Below are positions 8,785-15,963 of a stretch of DNA of 42,738 nucleotides, one piece after another. Below the pieces are notes generated by a model. That model did not search any database. It saw only the letters and a list, made by a program, of their open reading frames with translations, and had not been told where the DNA came from. The stretch is from contig NZ_WTCR01000022.1 in assembly GCF_009795715.1 (NCBI RefSeq), positions 1 through 42,738 of the forward strand, read 5' to 3'. Numbering within the stretch: the stretch's first letter is position 1; every line of letters begins with the position of its first letter. The position numbers were made by a program, and so were the translations under genes. The DNA is from Labilibaculum euxinicum (lineage in GTDB: Bacteria; Bacteroidota; Bacteroidia; Bacteroidales; Marinifilaceae).

Positions 8785-9780
8785 GTGAAGATAGGAAATC
8801 TGGATTTAGGAGAACGGCCGGTATTGTTGGCACCAATGGAGGATGTTACCAATCCGCCTTTTAGGGTTTTGTGCAAGCGTTATGGCGCGGATTTGATGTA
8901 TACTGAATTTATTTCGGCGGATGCATTGATTCGTTCGGTAAACCGTACCATGAAAAAATTGACCATTTTGGACGAGGAGCGCCCTGTTGCCATTCAAATT
9001 TATGGTAAAGATGTTGATCCAATGGCTGAGGCTGCTAAAATTGTTGAAGCTGCCAATCCGGAATTTTTAGATTTGAATTTTGGTTGCCCGGTGCGTAAAG
9101 TGGCAACTAAAGGAGCTGGTTCGGGCATGATGAGAAATGTACCGCAGATGCTGAAAATTACCGAAGCAGTTGTTAAGGCGGTAAATATACCGGTAACGGT
9201 AAAAACCCGCTTGGGTTGGGATGAAGATTCAAAGATCATTGTTGAGTTGGCAGAACAATTGCAGGATGTGGGTATTCAAGGTTTAACTATTCACGGCAGA
9301 ACCCGGTGCCAAATGTACAAAGGGGAAGCAGACTGGACTTTGATTGGAGATGTGAAAAATAATCAGCGCATGCACATTCCAATTATTGGAAACGGTGATA
9401 TTACAAATCCTGTAAAAGCAAAGGAAGCTTTCGATAAGTACGGAGTTGATGCAATCATGATTGGTCGTGCTTCGGTAGGTAAGCCATGGATTTTTAGAGA
9501 TATAAAGCACTATTTTAATACAGGTGAATTGTTGCCTCCTGCAACAGTATCGCAACAGGTGGAAATGCTAAAAGAGCAAATTGATGCTGCCATTGAGTGG
9601 ATTGATGAAAAGCGCGGTATTTTGCACATGAGAAGACATATGGCGGGTATGTTTAAAGGTTTGGTGAATTTTAAGCAAACCCGGATTGATATGCTTAGAG
9701 CCAATCATTATGCCGATTTAATGCCGATATTGGATCGGATTTCGATGGAATGGGGCAATCTCCAAATAGATGATGAATAA
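8785..9780 (+). CDS. dusB: tRNA-dihydrouridine synthase (DusB type)
   Basis: FMN enzyme that reduces uridines in tRNA to dihydrouridine. The GTG at 8785 is chosen: it gives the family-typical N-terminus MKIGNLDLGERPVLLAPMED, follows a purine-rich stretch, and lies downstream of the -7 box at 8753-8760 (the longer TTG frame at 8758 overlaps that box). 331 residues. Visible motifs: LAPMEDVTNPPFR (FMN site), the catalytic Cys near 101 in LNFGCPVRKV, GAGSGMMRN, VKTRLGWD, IHGRTR, and IPIIGNGDI with DAIMIGRASVGKPWIF (phosphate binding). The C-terminal tRNA-binding helical domain is complete. Monocistronic, with a terminator at 9781. Confidence 0.95.
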   Translation: MKIGNLDLGERPVLLAPMEDVTNPPFRVLCKRYGADLMYTEFISADALIRSVNRTMKKLTILDEERPVAIQIYGKDVDPMAEAAKIVEAANPEFLDLNFGCPVRKVATKGAGSGMMRNVPQMLKITEAVVKAVNIPVTVKTRLGWDEDSKIIVELAEQLQDVGIQGLTIHGRTRCQMYKGEADWTLIGDVKNNQRMHIPIIGNGDITNPVKAKEAFDKYGVDAIMIGRASVGKPWIFRDIKHYFNTGELLPPATVSQQVEMLKEQIDAAIEWIDEKRGILHMRRHMAGMFKGLVNFKQTRIDMLRANHYADLMPILDRISMEWGNLQIDDE

Positions 9781-9806
9781 AAAAAGACGCTTCAGCGTCT
9801 TTTTTG
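9781..9806. terminator. Bidirectional terminator between dusB and the convergent gene
   Basis: A-run, stem GACGC (9786-9790), loop TTCA, stem GCGTC (9795-9799), then a T-run. The flanking A and T runs pair as well, so it can act for dusB (+) and for the gene ending at 9807 (-). Confidence 0.85.
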
Positions 9807-10454
9807 TTATTTGATTATTTTGGGAAGTTCTTTTACGAAATAGTCAGGATTGAAAATTTCATAACTTTCAGTTCGCCTGCTCCAGTACATCTCCACTTTT
9901 TCGAGATAGGCATTCTGTAATTTCCGGATCTGATCTTCATTCAATTCAAGTTCCGCCGTGAAGGTGGTGAATTTGTACTTAGGATATTCTTTCGGTTCAA
10001 AATCTTCAGCATACTGTAGTTCAATACTCTCTCCGTTCGAAAGGCTAAACAGCATTTTCGATTTTTTGGTGATGAATCCAAAAAATCGAAACCCTTCAGC
10101 ATCCATAATTTTCCAATTGGTTTTTAGTATTACTTTTCCCTCTTTAGAGATGATTTGAAAATCAGCTTTGACCTGATTATTGGTATCCGAGAATTTATTT
10201 AATTTTTCGCTAATGCCTTTAATAACAGTCTGAGACTCCAATTCAGCATCAATAATTACTAAAGGCTTGGCAATTTCTTCAGCAGATTTTATTGGAACAA
10301 CAGGTTCTTCTACCTTTTTAATTTCCTCGTATTTCCAGGTGCCGTTATCAAACAAAAGAACGACTTTTCCTTCCGGAGTTCTTAATTTTAGCTGTGCATT
10401 TATCTGGCTGATTGTGCCTAAGAGCAGAATGGACAGAATTAAAATATTTTTCAT
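9807..10454 (-). CDS. Exported NGTWKY-motif protein, second copy of a tandem pair
   Basis: 215 residues with a signal peptide (1-20, ending INAQ). It begins with the LFDNGTWKYEE motif near 34-44, then a variable linker, then a C-terminal region with NWKIMDAEGFRFFGFITK, FEPKEYPKYKFTTFTAELELNEDQIRKLQ and YWSRRTESYEIFNPDYF. It is clearly homologous along its length to the neighbour at 10464-11138, so the two arose by tandem duplication. The arrangement recalls DUF3157 proteins, which I cannot confirm. Function unknown; probably periplasmic. Only 9 bases separate it from the upstream paralogue, so both are on one transcript. Confidence 0.8.
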   Translation of the reverse strand: MKNILILSILLLGTISQINAQLKLRTPEGKVVLLFDNGTWKYEEIKKVEEPVVPIKSAEEIAKPLVIIDAELESQTVIKGISEKLNKFSDTNNQVKADFQIISKEGKVILKTNWKIMDAEGFRFFGFITKKSKMLFSLSNGESIELQYAEDFEPKEYPKYKFTTFTAELELNEDQIRKLQNAYLEKVEMYWSRRTESYEIFNPDYFVKELPKIIK

Positions 10455-10463
10455 GCAATTGAA

Positions 10464-11138
10464 TTATTCAGTGATTTGTGGGATTGCTTTAATGAAATAA
10501 GAAGGATTCACAACCTTATATTCTTCAGCTCTGCGGCTCCAGTTCATTGTGGCTTTCATTACAATTTTGTTTTGAAGTAATTTAAGCTGATCTTCGGTTA
10601 AATCCAGTTGAGCAGAATAGGTAGAAAATCCATATTGACTAAATTCCTTTGGCTCAAATTCATTCATGTAAACCAAATCAACAATTTGTCCTCCAAGTAA
10701 TTCCAGACTTAGTTTGGTTTCTTTTTTAATATAGCCAAAGTACGAATACGCTTCGCCGGTCATAATTTTCCAATCAGTTTGAAGAGTAGCTTTTCCATCC
10801 TTAGAGCGAAGAGTAAAATCGCATCGGACAATGTTTTTATCCTTAAAATACTTTAGAAGTTTTGCACTTGGGCCTTCAATAAAAGTGATTTTCTCAACAT
10901 CGGCTTCTTTTAGTACAAGAGGTTCATCTGAAATTCTTGTTTCTTCAATTGCAGCTTGTACTGTATTTCCGGTTTGCTGAGCTGGGTTTTCTCCTGAAAC
11001 ACTTACATCAGCATATTTCCATGTGCCGTTTTCATAAAGAATCACAACTTTTCCTTTCGAAGTAAGAGCAGTTTCCTGCGCGTTGGCAAGTAAGGAGAAC
11101 CCAAATGCAAAAAAGCAAACAACAATAATTTTTTTCAT
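10464..11138 (-). CDS. Exported NGTWKY-motif protein, first copy of a tandem pair
   Basis: 224 residues, signal peptide about 1-20 (LLANAQ). It has the same plan as its downstream paralogue: LYENGTWKYADV near 34-45, a longer Gln/Thr-rich linker, then DWKIMTGEAYSYFGYIKK, FEPKEFSQYGFSTYSAQLDLTEDQLKLLQ and NWSRRAEEYKVVNPSYF. Possibly DUF3157; function unknown. It is the promoter-proximal gene of the pair, and a 19-base palindrome sits 30 bases upstream of its start. Confidence 0.8.
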   Translation of the reverse strand: MKKIIVVCFFAFGFSLLANAQETALTSKGKVVILYENGTWKYADVSVSGENPAQQTGNTVQAAIEETRISDEPLVLKEADVEKITFIEGPSAKLLKYFKDKNIVRCDFTLRSKDGKATLQTDWKIMTGEAYSYFGYIKKETKLSLELLGGQIVDLVYMNEFEPKEFSQYGFSTYSAQLDLTEDQLKLLQNKIVMKATMNWSRRAEEYKVVNPSYFIKAIPQITE

Positions 11139-11167
11139 TTCAATAATTATTAAAAAGTTCTTCTTGA

Positions 11168-11186
11168 AATGGACAATTTGTCCATT
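11168..11186. promoter_or_regulatory. 19-base palindrome, candidate operator
   Basis: AATGGACAA, a central T, TTGTCCATT: 9-base arms with perfect symmetry. It lies between the end of the ABC permease gene and the start of the NGTWKY pair, has no T-run, and so looks more like a dimer binding site than a terminator. Confidence 0.45.
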
Positions 11187-11236
11187 CAGAAATTTAAAAC
11201 GGTATAGCAGGTAGTTTGGTATCCTGACAATCCAAA

Positions 11237-12454
11237 TTAATTGAATTGCAGGAAACGTTTGGTGATGTAGCGAACCGGATAGCGCGATGCGGCATATCCA
11301 ATTGAAACAACAGTTGTAAAGATGATAAAAATATCGGTAAAATGAACATCAACGGGATAGGAATCCATTATAAAAGCTCCGTTTCCTGATAGGGTAATCA
11401 AGCCAAATTTTATCTGTAAAAAGCAGATAGCAAGTCCCAATCCGACACCAATAGCTGCACCTAACAGAGAGATAAGCCAACCTTCAAGCAGAAATATTTT
11501 TTGGATCGTTTTTTCTTCAGCACCCATGCTTCTTAGCGTAGCAATGTCATTTTTTTTATCCAAAATAAGCATGGTTAACGAACCAATTACATTAAAGGAT
11601 GCAATGACAAGAATAAAAGCTAAAATAAAGAAAATGGCCATTTTTTCCGATTGCATCATTTTAAATAAAACATCGTGCAGTTCGAATCGGTTTTTTACTA
11701 CAAAATCGTCACCTAAAAGAACTTGAATTTGTTCCTTTACATTTTCTACTTCATCCTGATTTTTAATGGAGAGTTCAATACCACTCACCTCATTGGTGTA
11801 GTCGAATAATTTTCTGGCAAAATCCAGAGGAACCAATACATATTGAGAGTCAAAATCTTGTTGAATGGAAAAATATCCTGAAGGATACAGATATTCAGTC
11901 GAAAATGCATTCATTGGGTTCAATCCCAATTTTGCATTGCGTTTGGGTACATAAAACTTAATGTAATTGGTAAAAGTGAGCCCCACACCAAGATCCCGGG
12001 CAACACCGTAGCCAAGTACAGCAAACTGATGCTTTCCACTATTCAGCAAAAAATTTCCCTCAACCATCATGGTGTCGATGCCGGTCATTAAGGTAAACTC
12101 CTCATCTACACCTTTTATGATTGCAGGGCGTTGTTTGTTTCCGTATTTAAGAAGGGCATTTTCTTCCAGCACTTCGGAGTAGAAAACCACATTTTCCATT
12201 TTCCTGATTTGCTGGAAAGTAGAATCAGGAACAAAGGTTTTACCTGTTCTTGGAAGAATTTTTAAATCAGGATCGAAGCTGCCAAAAAGGTCACGAATCA
12301 ATCCATCAAAACCATTGAATACAGAAAGAACAATTACCAGAGCCATAGTTCCAATTGCAACACCAATAACCGATATCATCGAAATGACATTGATTACATT
12401 CTGTTTTTTTTTCGAAAACAGATAACGTTTGGCAATATGGAAGGGAAGGTTCAA
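11237..12454 (-). CDS. LolC/LolE-type ABC transporter permease (FtsX/MacB fold)
   Basis: 405 residues with the fold of lipoprotein-releasing permeases: N-terminal FHIAKRYLFSKKKQNVINVISMIS and the first membrane helix (about 20-45), a large extracytoplasmic domain (45-265), and three C-terminal helices including the coupling segment LDKKNDIATLRSMGAEEKTIQKIFLLEG. LolC/E proteins with LolD lift lipoproteins from the inner membrane toward LolA. The ATPase partner is not adjacent. It lies 46 bases downstream of rbfA and is probably cotranscribed with it. The exact substrate is inferred. Confidence 0.88.
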   Translation of the reverse strand: MNLPFHIAKRYLFSKKKQNVINVISMISVIGVAIGTMALVIVLSVFNGFDGLIRDLFGSFDPDLKILPRTGKTFVPDSTFQQIRKMENVVFYSEVLEENALLKYGNKQRPAIIKGVDEEFTLMTGIDTMMVEGNFLLNSGKHQFAVLGYGVARDLGVGLTFTNYIKFYVPKRNAKLGLNPMNAFSTEYLYPSGYFSIQQDFDSQYVLVPLDFARKLFDYTNEVSGIELSIKNQDEVENVKEQIQVLLGDDFVVKNRFELHDVLFKMMQSEKMAIFFILAFILVIASFNVIGSLTMLILDKKNDIATLRSMGAEEKTIQKIFLLEGWLISLLGAAIGVGLGLAICFLQIKFGLITLSGNGAFIMDSYPVDVHFTDIFIIFTTVVSIGYAASRYPVRYITKRFLQFN

Positions 12455-12500
12455 GTAATTTACATTGACTTAAGAGAAGTACTGCTGTTTGTGAGCTGCA

Positions 12501-12836
12501 TTATGAAAGCAAGTTGTTGATGTTTTCGATATAATCTAACGAATCATCAACAAAAAATGCCAATTCAGGAACTATTCTAAGTTGTTTCCCAACCTTATTT
12601 CCAAGAATTCTGCGAACATTCTTTGTGTTCATCTTAATTAATTTCATCGTCTCTTCAGTTTCACTGGAAGGGAAAATGCTAAGATATACTTTTGCAAGTC
12701 CTAAATCCGGACTAATACGAACAGTAGTAACCGAAATCATTTTACCACCAAAAAGATTTCTCGACTCCATCTGAAATATCTCACTTAAATCCTTTAGCAG
12801 CAATCTTGAAACTTTGCTTTGTCTTGTAGTTTCCAT
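12501..12836 (-). CDS. rbfA: Ribosome-binding factor A
   Basis: 111 residues, full length for RbfA, a small KH-fold protein that helps mature the 5' end of 16S rRNA in the 30S subunit. Family hallmarks: RQSKVSRLLLKDLSEIFQ at the N-terminus, ISVTTVRISPDLGLAKVYLSIFP in the middle, and LGNKVGKQLRIVPELAFFVDDSLDYIENINNLL at the C-terminus. An exact -7 box lies 23 bases upstream, and the LolC/E-like permease follows. Confidence 0.95.
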   Translation of the reverse strand: METTRQSKVSRLLLKDLSEIFQMESRNLFGGKMISVTTVRISPDLGLAKVYLSIFPSSETEETMKLIKMNTKNVRRILGNKVGKQLRIVPELAFFVDDSLDYIENINNLLS

Positions 12837-12858
12837 AAATAATGTTCTAATTTTTTTA

Positions 12859-12866
12859 CAAAGATA
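12859..12866 (-). promoter_or_regulatory. Bacteroidota -7 promoter box for rbfA
   Basis: Minus-strand TATCTTTG, exact TAnnTTTG match, giving a very short leader before the ATG at 12836. Confidence 0.6.
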
Positions 12867-12988
12867 GAATAAAAGTCTGGAAGAGTGGGAAAGTAGTAAA
12901 AGTCTTGAATAGTAAAATGTGGATGGAATTAAATTAGTGCACTTTCCTCTATTATTAATTCGTCATTCTTAATTTATAATTGAATAGC

Positions 12989-12996
12989 TACCTTTG
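12989..12996 (+). promoter_or_regulatory. Bacteroidota -7 promoter box for the YqaA gene
   Basis: TACCTTTG, exact TAnnTTTG match, ending only 6 bases before the ATG at 13003. The transcript would be leaderless or nearly so. Confidence 0.6.
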
Positions 12997-13002
12997 CGCC
13001 TT

Positions 13003-13449
13003 ATGGCAGATTTGTTTGAATATGGATATTGGGGATTGTTTGTGGCAAGTTTTTTGGCAGCTACTATATTGCCGTTTAGTTCCGAAGCAATTTTAAGCCT
13101 TTTTGTTTATTCTGGTTACGATATATCTGTAACCATTGCTGTTGCCAGTCTTGGGAATTGGCTGGGAGGAGTGTTAACCTACTATTTGGGTTATTTGGGA
13201 AAGTGGGAATGGATCGAAAAATTTCTTCGCATAAATCAGGCGAAGGCCGAAAAAACAAAACTGTTTCTTCAGAATAAAGGAAGTGCACTGGCCTTTTTTG
13301 CTTTCCTGCCTTTTGTTGGGGATATTATTCCTTTGGGATTGGGCTTATTGAGAAGTAAGCCTGTTTGGGTTGCCCTTTTTATGGCAGCAGGGAAATTGTG
13401 CAGGTATATTGTGTGGGCGTGGATTACACTGCAAATAATTAATGCCTAA
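13003..13449 (+). CDS. YqaA-type DedA/VTT-domain membrane protein
   Basis: 148 residues from the ATG at 13003; a longer frame from the TTG at 12994 falls inside the promoter box. The protein has the small YqaA layout: EYGYWGLFVASFLAATILPFSSEAILSLFV, then GNWLGGVLTYYLGYLG, a basic loop with WIEKFLRINQAKAEK, then ALAFFAFLPFVGDIIPLGLGLLRS and a last helix rich in Trp. DedA-family proteins are linked to lipid-carrier transport and membrane homeostasis; the cargo here is not evident. Confidence 0.88.
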   Translation: MADLFEYGYWGLFVASFLAATILPFSSEAILSLFVYSGYDISVTIAVASLGNWLGGVLTYYLGYLGKWEWIEKFLRINQAKAEKTKLFLQNKGSALAFFAFLPFVGDIIPLGLGLLRSKPVWVALFMAAGKLCRYIVWAWITLQIINA

Positions 13450-13537
13450 GCAAGACAAATAAGAACAAATCTTCTTCATATTAGCAGATTACCACTATTT
13501 TCAGGCCTTCAATATTTTTTTTGTTCGATTCGTTTCA

Positions 13538-13545
13538 TAATTTTG
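13538..13545 (+). promoter_or_regulatory. Bacteroidota -7 promoter box for trpS
   Basis: TAATTTTG, exact TAnnTTTG match, about 60 bases before the trpS ATG. Confidence 0.45.
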
Positions 13546-13604
13546 CTGGATAATTTTTTTAAATATAAACGGCTCAATGCTTGGGCTATTAATAAAATCA
13601 GATC

Positions 13605-14594
13605 ATGAATACAGTAGTTAGTGGAATTCGATCTACAGGAAATTTACACCTGGGGAACTATTTCGGAGCGATAAAGAATTTTGTTCAAATGCAGAACAAT
13701 AACAATTGTTTTTTCTTTATAGCTGACTGGCATTCCTTGACTACACATCCGACTCCTGCTGATCTTCACTCAAATGTTAGAAGTGTATTGGCTGAATATT
13801 TAGCTTGCGGAATCGATCCTGAAAAAGCAACGATTTACGTGCAGAGTGATATTCCTGAAATTCCTGAGCTGTATTTGCTGATGAACATGAATGCATATCT
13901 GGGAGAACTGGAACGAACTACTTCTTTTAAAGATAAAGCACGTAAAAGCCCTGAGAATGTGAATGCCGGTTTGTTAACCTACCCGGTTTTAATGGCGGCA
14001 GATATTTTAATTCACAAAGCGCAAAGAGTACCGGTGGGGAAAGATCAGGAGCAGAATCTAGAGATGGCCCGTAAATTTGCAAAAAGATTCAATAACACAT
14101 ACGGGGAAGAAACCTTCCCAATTCCTCAGCCTTATTCGTTCACCGGAGAATTTGTGAAAATTCCGGGATTGGATGGATCCGGGAAAATGGGTAAATCGGA
14201 AGGAAATGCAATCGGCTTGGTCGAAGATCCAAAAGAGATTCGTAAAAAAGTAATGAAAGCTGTTTCGGATAGTGGTCCAACAACTATGAATCAGGAAAAA
14301 CCGGAAGCAATTCAAAATTTATTTACTCTAATGGACGTGGTTTCGACCAAAGATACTTACGATTTCTTCAACGATAAATACAACAACTGTGAGGTTCGTT
14401 ACGGTGATCTCAAAAAGCAGTTGGCCGAAGATATCATCAACTTTACAGCACCAATCAGAGAGCGTTTTCTTGATATCTCTCAGGATGATGCTTACCTAAG
14501 AAAAGTAACTCAGCAAGGAGCCGAAAAAGCCCGCGAAAGCGCAGCTAAAACTCTTGAAGAGGTTCGCAGGTTAATTGGTTTTCGTAAATTCTAA
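13605..14594 (+). CDS. trpS: Tryptophanyl-tRNA synthetase
   Basis: 329 residues, a normal bacterial TrpRS length. This class I synthetase charges tRNA-Trp. The HIGH-equivalent is GNLHLGNYFGA (12-22), the KMSKS-equivalent is KMGKS (about 194-198), and the tryptophan pocket region includes DWHSLT and YPVLMAADIL. The C-terminal anticodon-binding helices are complete (VRYGDLKKQLAEDI and LEEVRRLIGF). Monocistronic, with its own promoter and terminator. Confidence 0.97.
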   Translation: MNTVVSGIRSTGNLHLGNYFGAIKNFVQMQNNNNCFFFIADWHSLTTHPTPADLHSNVRSVLAEYLACGIDPEKATIYVQSDIPEIPELYLLMNMNAYLGELERTTSFKDKARKSPENVNAGLLTYPVLMAADILIHKAQRVPVGKDQEQNLEMARKFAKRFNNTYGEETFPIPQPYSFTGEFVKIPGLDGSGKMGKSEGNAIGLVEDPKEIRKKVMKAVSDSGPTTMNQEKPEAIQNLFTLMDVVSTKDTYDFFNDKYNNCEVRYGDLKKQLAEDIINFTAPIRERFLDISQDDAYLRKVTQQGAEKARESAAKTLEEVRRLIGFRKF

Positions 14595-14616
14595 AAAGTA
14601 CGATTATACAGATATA

Positions 14617-14650
14617 AAAAATGCCATTCCGTACGGAGTGGCATTTCTTT
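14617..14650 (+). terminator. Terminator after trpS
   Basis: AAATGCCA (14618-14625) pairs with TGGCATTT (14639-14646), with TCC/GGA pairing inside, followed by a T-rich tail. It lies 23 bases after the trpS stop. Confidence 0.8.
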
Positions 14651-15210
14651 TCCAGGGCGTTTCATATTGGAGCGGACTTTTCGTTTTCACTTCTTAATTT
14701 ATGAATTGCTTCGCAAAAAAAATAGGTTGAGGGGCAAGCACTTTTCCCGAATTCTATGGTTAAATCAAGAATTTCCGGTTAAAGTTTAAATTAATTTTAT
14801 GCCGCAATGCGAATATTCTGCAAGTAATTATCTTTGCCGGATTACTGTTTAACGTAGAGGTAACTTGTGATGCGTTTGCACATACTTAAAATTTATATTG
14901 TTTGTTAGCCTTCTAAAAACGGACATACTTTGAAATTGGATTTTGAGGGATAAAACTGAAGGATTTGAATTATAAACAGGAGGTAAGTTTTGCAATTAAA
15001 ATATCGTCGAAAATTTATCGTTTTAATTAATGAGAATGAACAAAAAATGAAAGGGATTGATTAGAATTTTATCTTGATTTGCTGATTCAAGATAATAAAT
15101 CTTAATTTTGCTTCATTAAACAGTAGGTATAATTTTTGGGTTAACAGATACAATCAAGTGGTTATAGCCTAAAAATGTATGTAATTACAATCAAATATTA
15201 GATTTTAAAA
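14651..15210. other. Long intergenic region before plsC
   Basis: About 560 bases without a gene I can support. A TAnnTTTG match (TATCTTTG, 14829-14836) could start a small RNA or a long leader, but no -33 TTG sits at the expected distance and no hairpin/terminator follows. The plsC promoter lies at its right end (15079-15110). Confidence 0.45.
15079..15110 (+). promoter_or_regulatory. Full Bacteroidota promoter for plsC
   Basis: TTG (15079-15081), 21 bases, then TAATTTTG (15103-15110). This is the best complete -33/-7 pair in the window. It predicts a leader of about 95 bases. Confidence 0.6.
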
Positions 15211-15963
15211 ATGAATATATTGATATTTCCAATCAGGTTCTTATACAAACTATATTTCTTTCTTTATTTCGTAATAACATTATTGCTTTTTTATCCGGTA
15301 TTTAAGTATTTGTTATCCAAAAAAGAACGTTTCCCAAAGGCTTTTAAGGTGATAAAAGTGTATGCAAAGGTATGGCTTTACGGATCAGGAATATTTCTTC
15401 GGGTGAAGGGAAGAGAGAATATAATTACCGGTCAGCCATTTCTAATCTGCTCCAATCACAGCTCTTTTATCGATCCGGCAACATTGTATATTGTTTTCGA
15501 TCAGCACTTTGTGTTTACAGGTAAAAAAGAGATTGAAAAATGGCCTTTGTTTCACATTTTTTATACCTCAGGGATGAATATTTTGGTAGACAGACACAAT
15601 CGTTTGGGGGCACTAAAAAGTTTTAAGAAAATGATGGATGTAATTGCAGAGGGGTATCCATTGGTAATTTTACCAGAAGGAACCATTCCTCCAAATGCTC
15701 CTAATTTGGGAGAATTTAAACCTGGGGCTGTTTCCATCGCCATACAAACGGGGATTCCGATATTGCCAATTACTCAAACTACCAATTGGAAAAGATTGCA
15801 GCGGGGAACTATGTTTAAAGGCAATGCGAGTCCTGGTATTGCCGAGGTAATTATTCATCCGTTAATTCCAACTACCGGATTAACCAAACAGGATGCGGAA
15901 GCATTATCGGAAAAGCTGCGGAATGTAATTAATAAGCCTTTGCAGGAAAAATATGGTATTTAA
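15211..15963 (+). CDS. 1-acyl-glycerol-3-phosphate acyltransferase (PlsC family)
   Basis: 250 residues. It transfers an acyl group to lysophosphatidic acid or a similar acceptor in phospholipid synthesis. An N-terminal membrane helix (about 10-32) is followed by the acyltransferase motifs: NHSSFID with the catalytic pair H83/D88, then FTGKKEIEKWPLF and VDRHNRLGALKSF, then LPEGTIPPNAPNLGEFKPGA with EGT at 156-158, and IPILPITQTTNW. The acceptor is not certain; some PlsC relatives acylate ornithine lipids. Its stop codon overlaps the stop of the convergent histidine kinase gene. Confidence 0.92.
   Translation: MNILIFPIRFLYKLYFFLYFVITLLLFYPVFKYLLSKKERFPKAFKVIKVYAKVWLYGSGIFLRVKGRENIITGQPFLICSNHSSFIDPATLYIVFDQHFVFTGKKEIEKWPLFHIFYTSGMNILVDRHNRLGALKSFKKMMDVIAEGYPLVILPEGTIPPNAPNLGEFKPGAVSIAIQTGIPILPITQTTNWKRLQRGTMFKGNASPGIAEVIIHPLIPTTGLTKQDAEALSEKLRNVINKPLQEKYGI

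Noticed and set aside
14829-14836. TATCTTTG as promoter of an unknown small RNA
   Set aside because: No -33 TTG at the right spacing and no downstream hairpin or terminator; kept only as a note.
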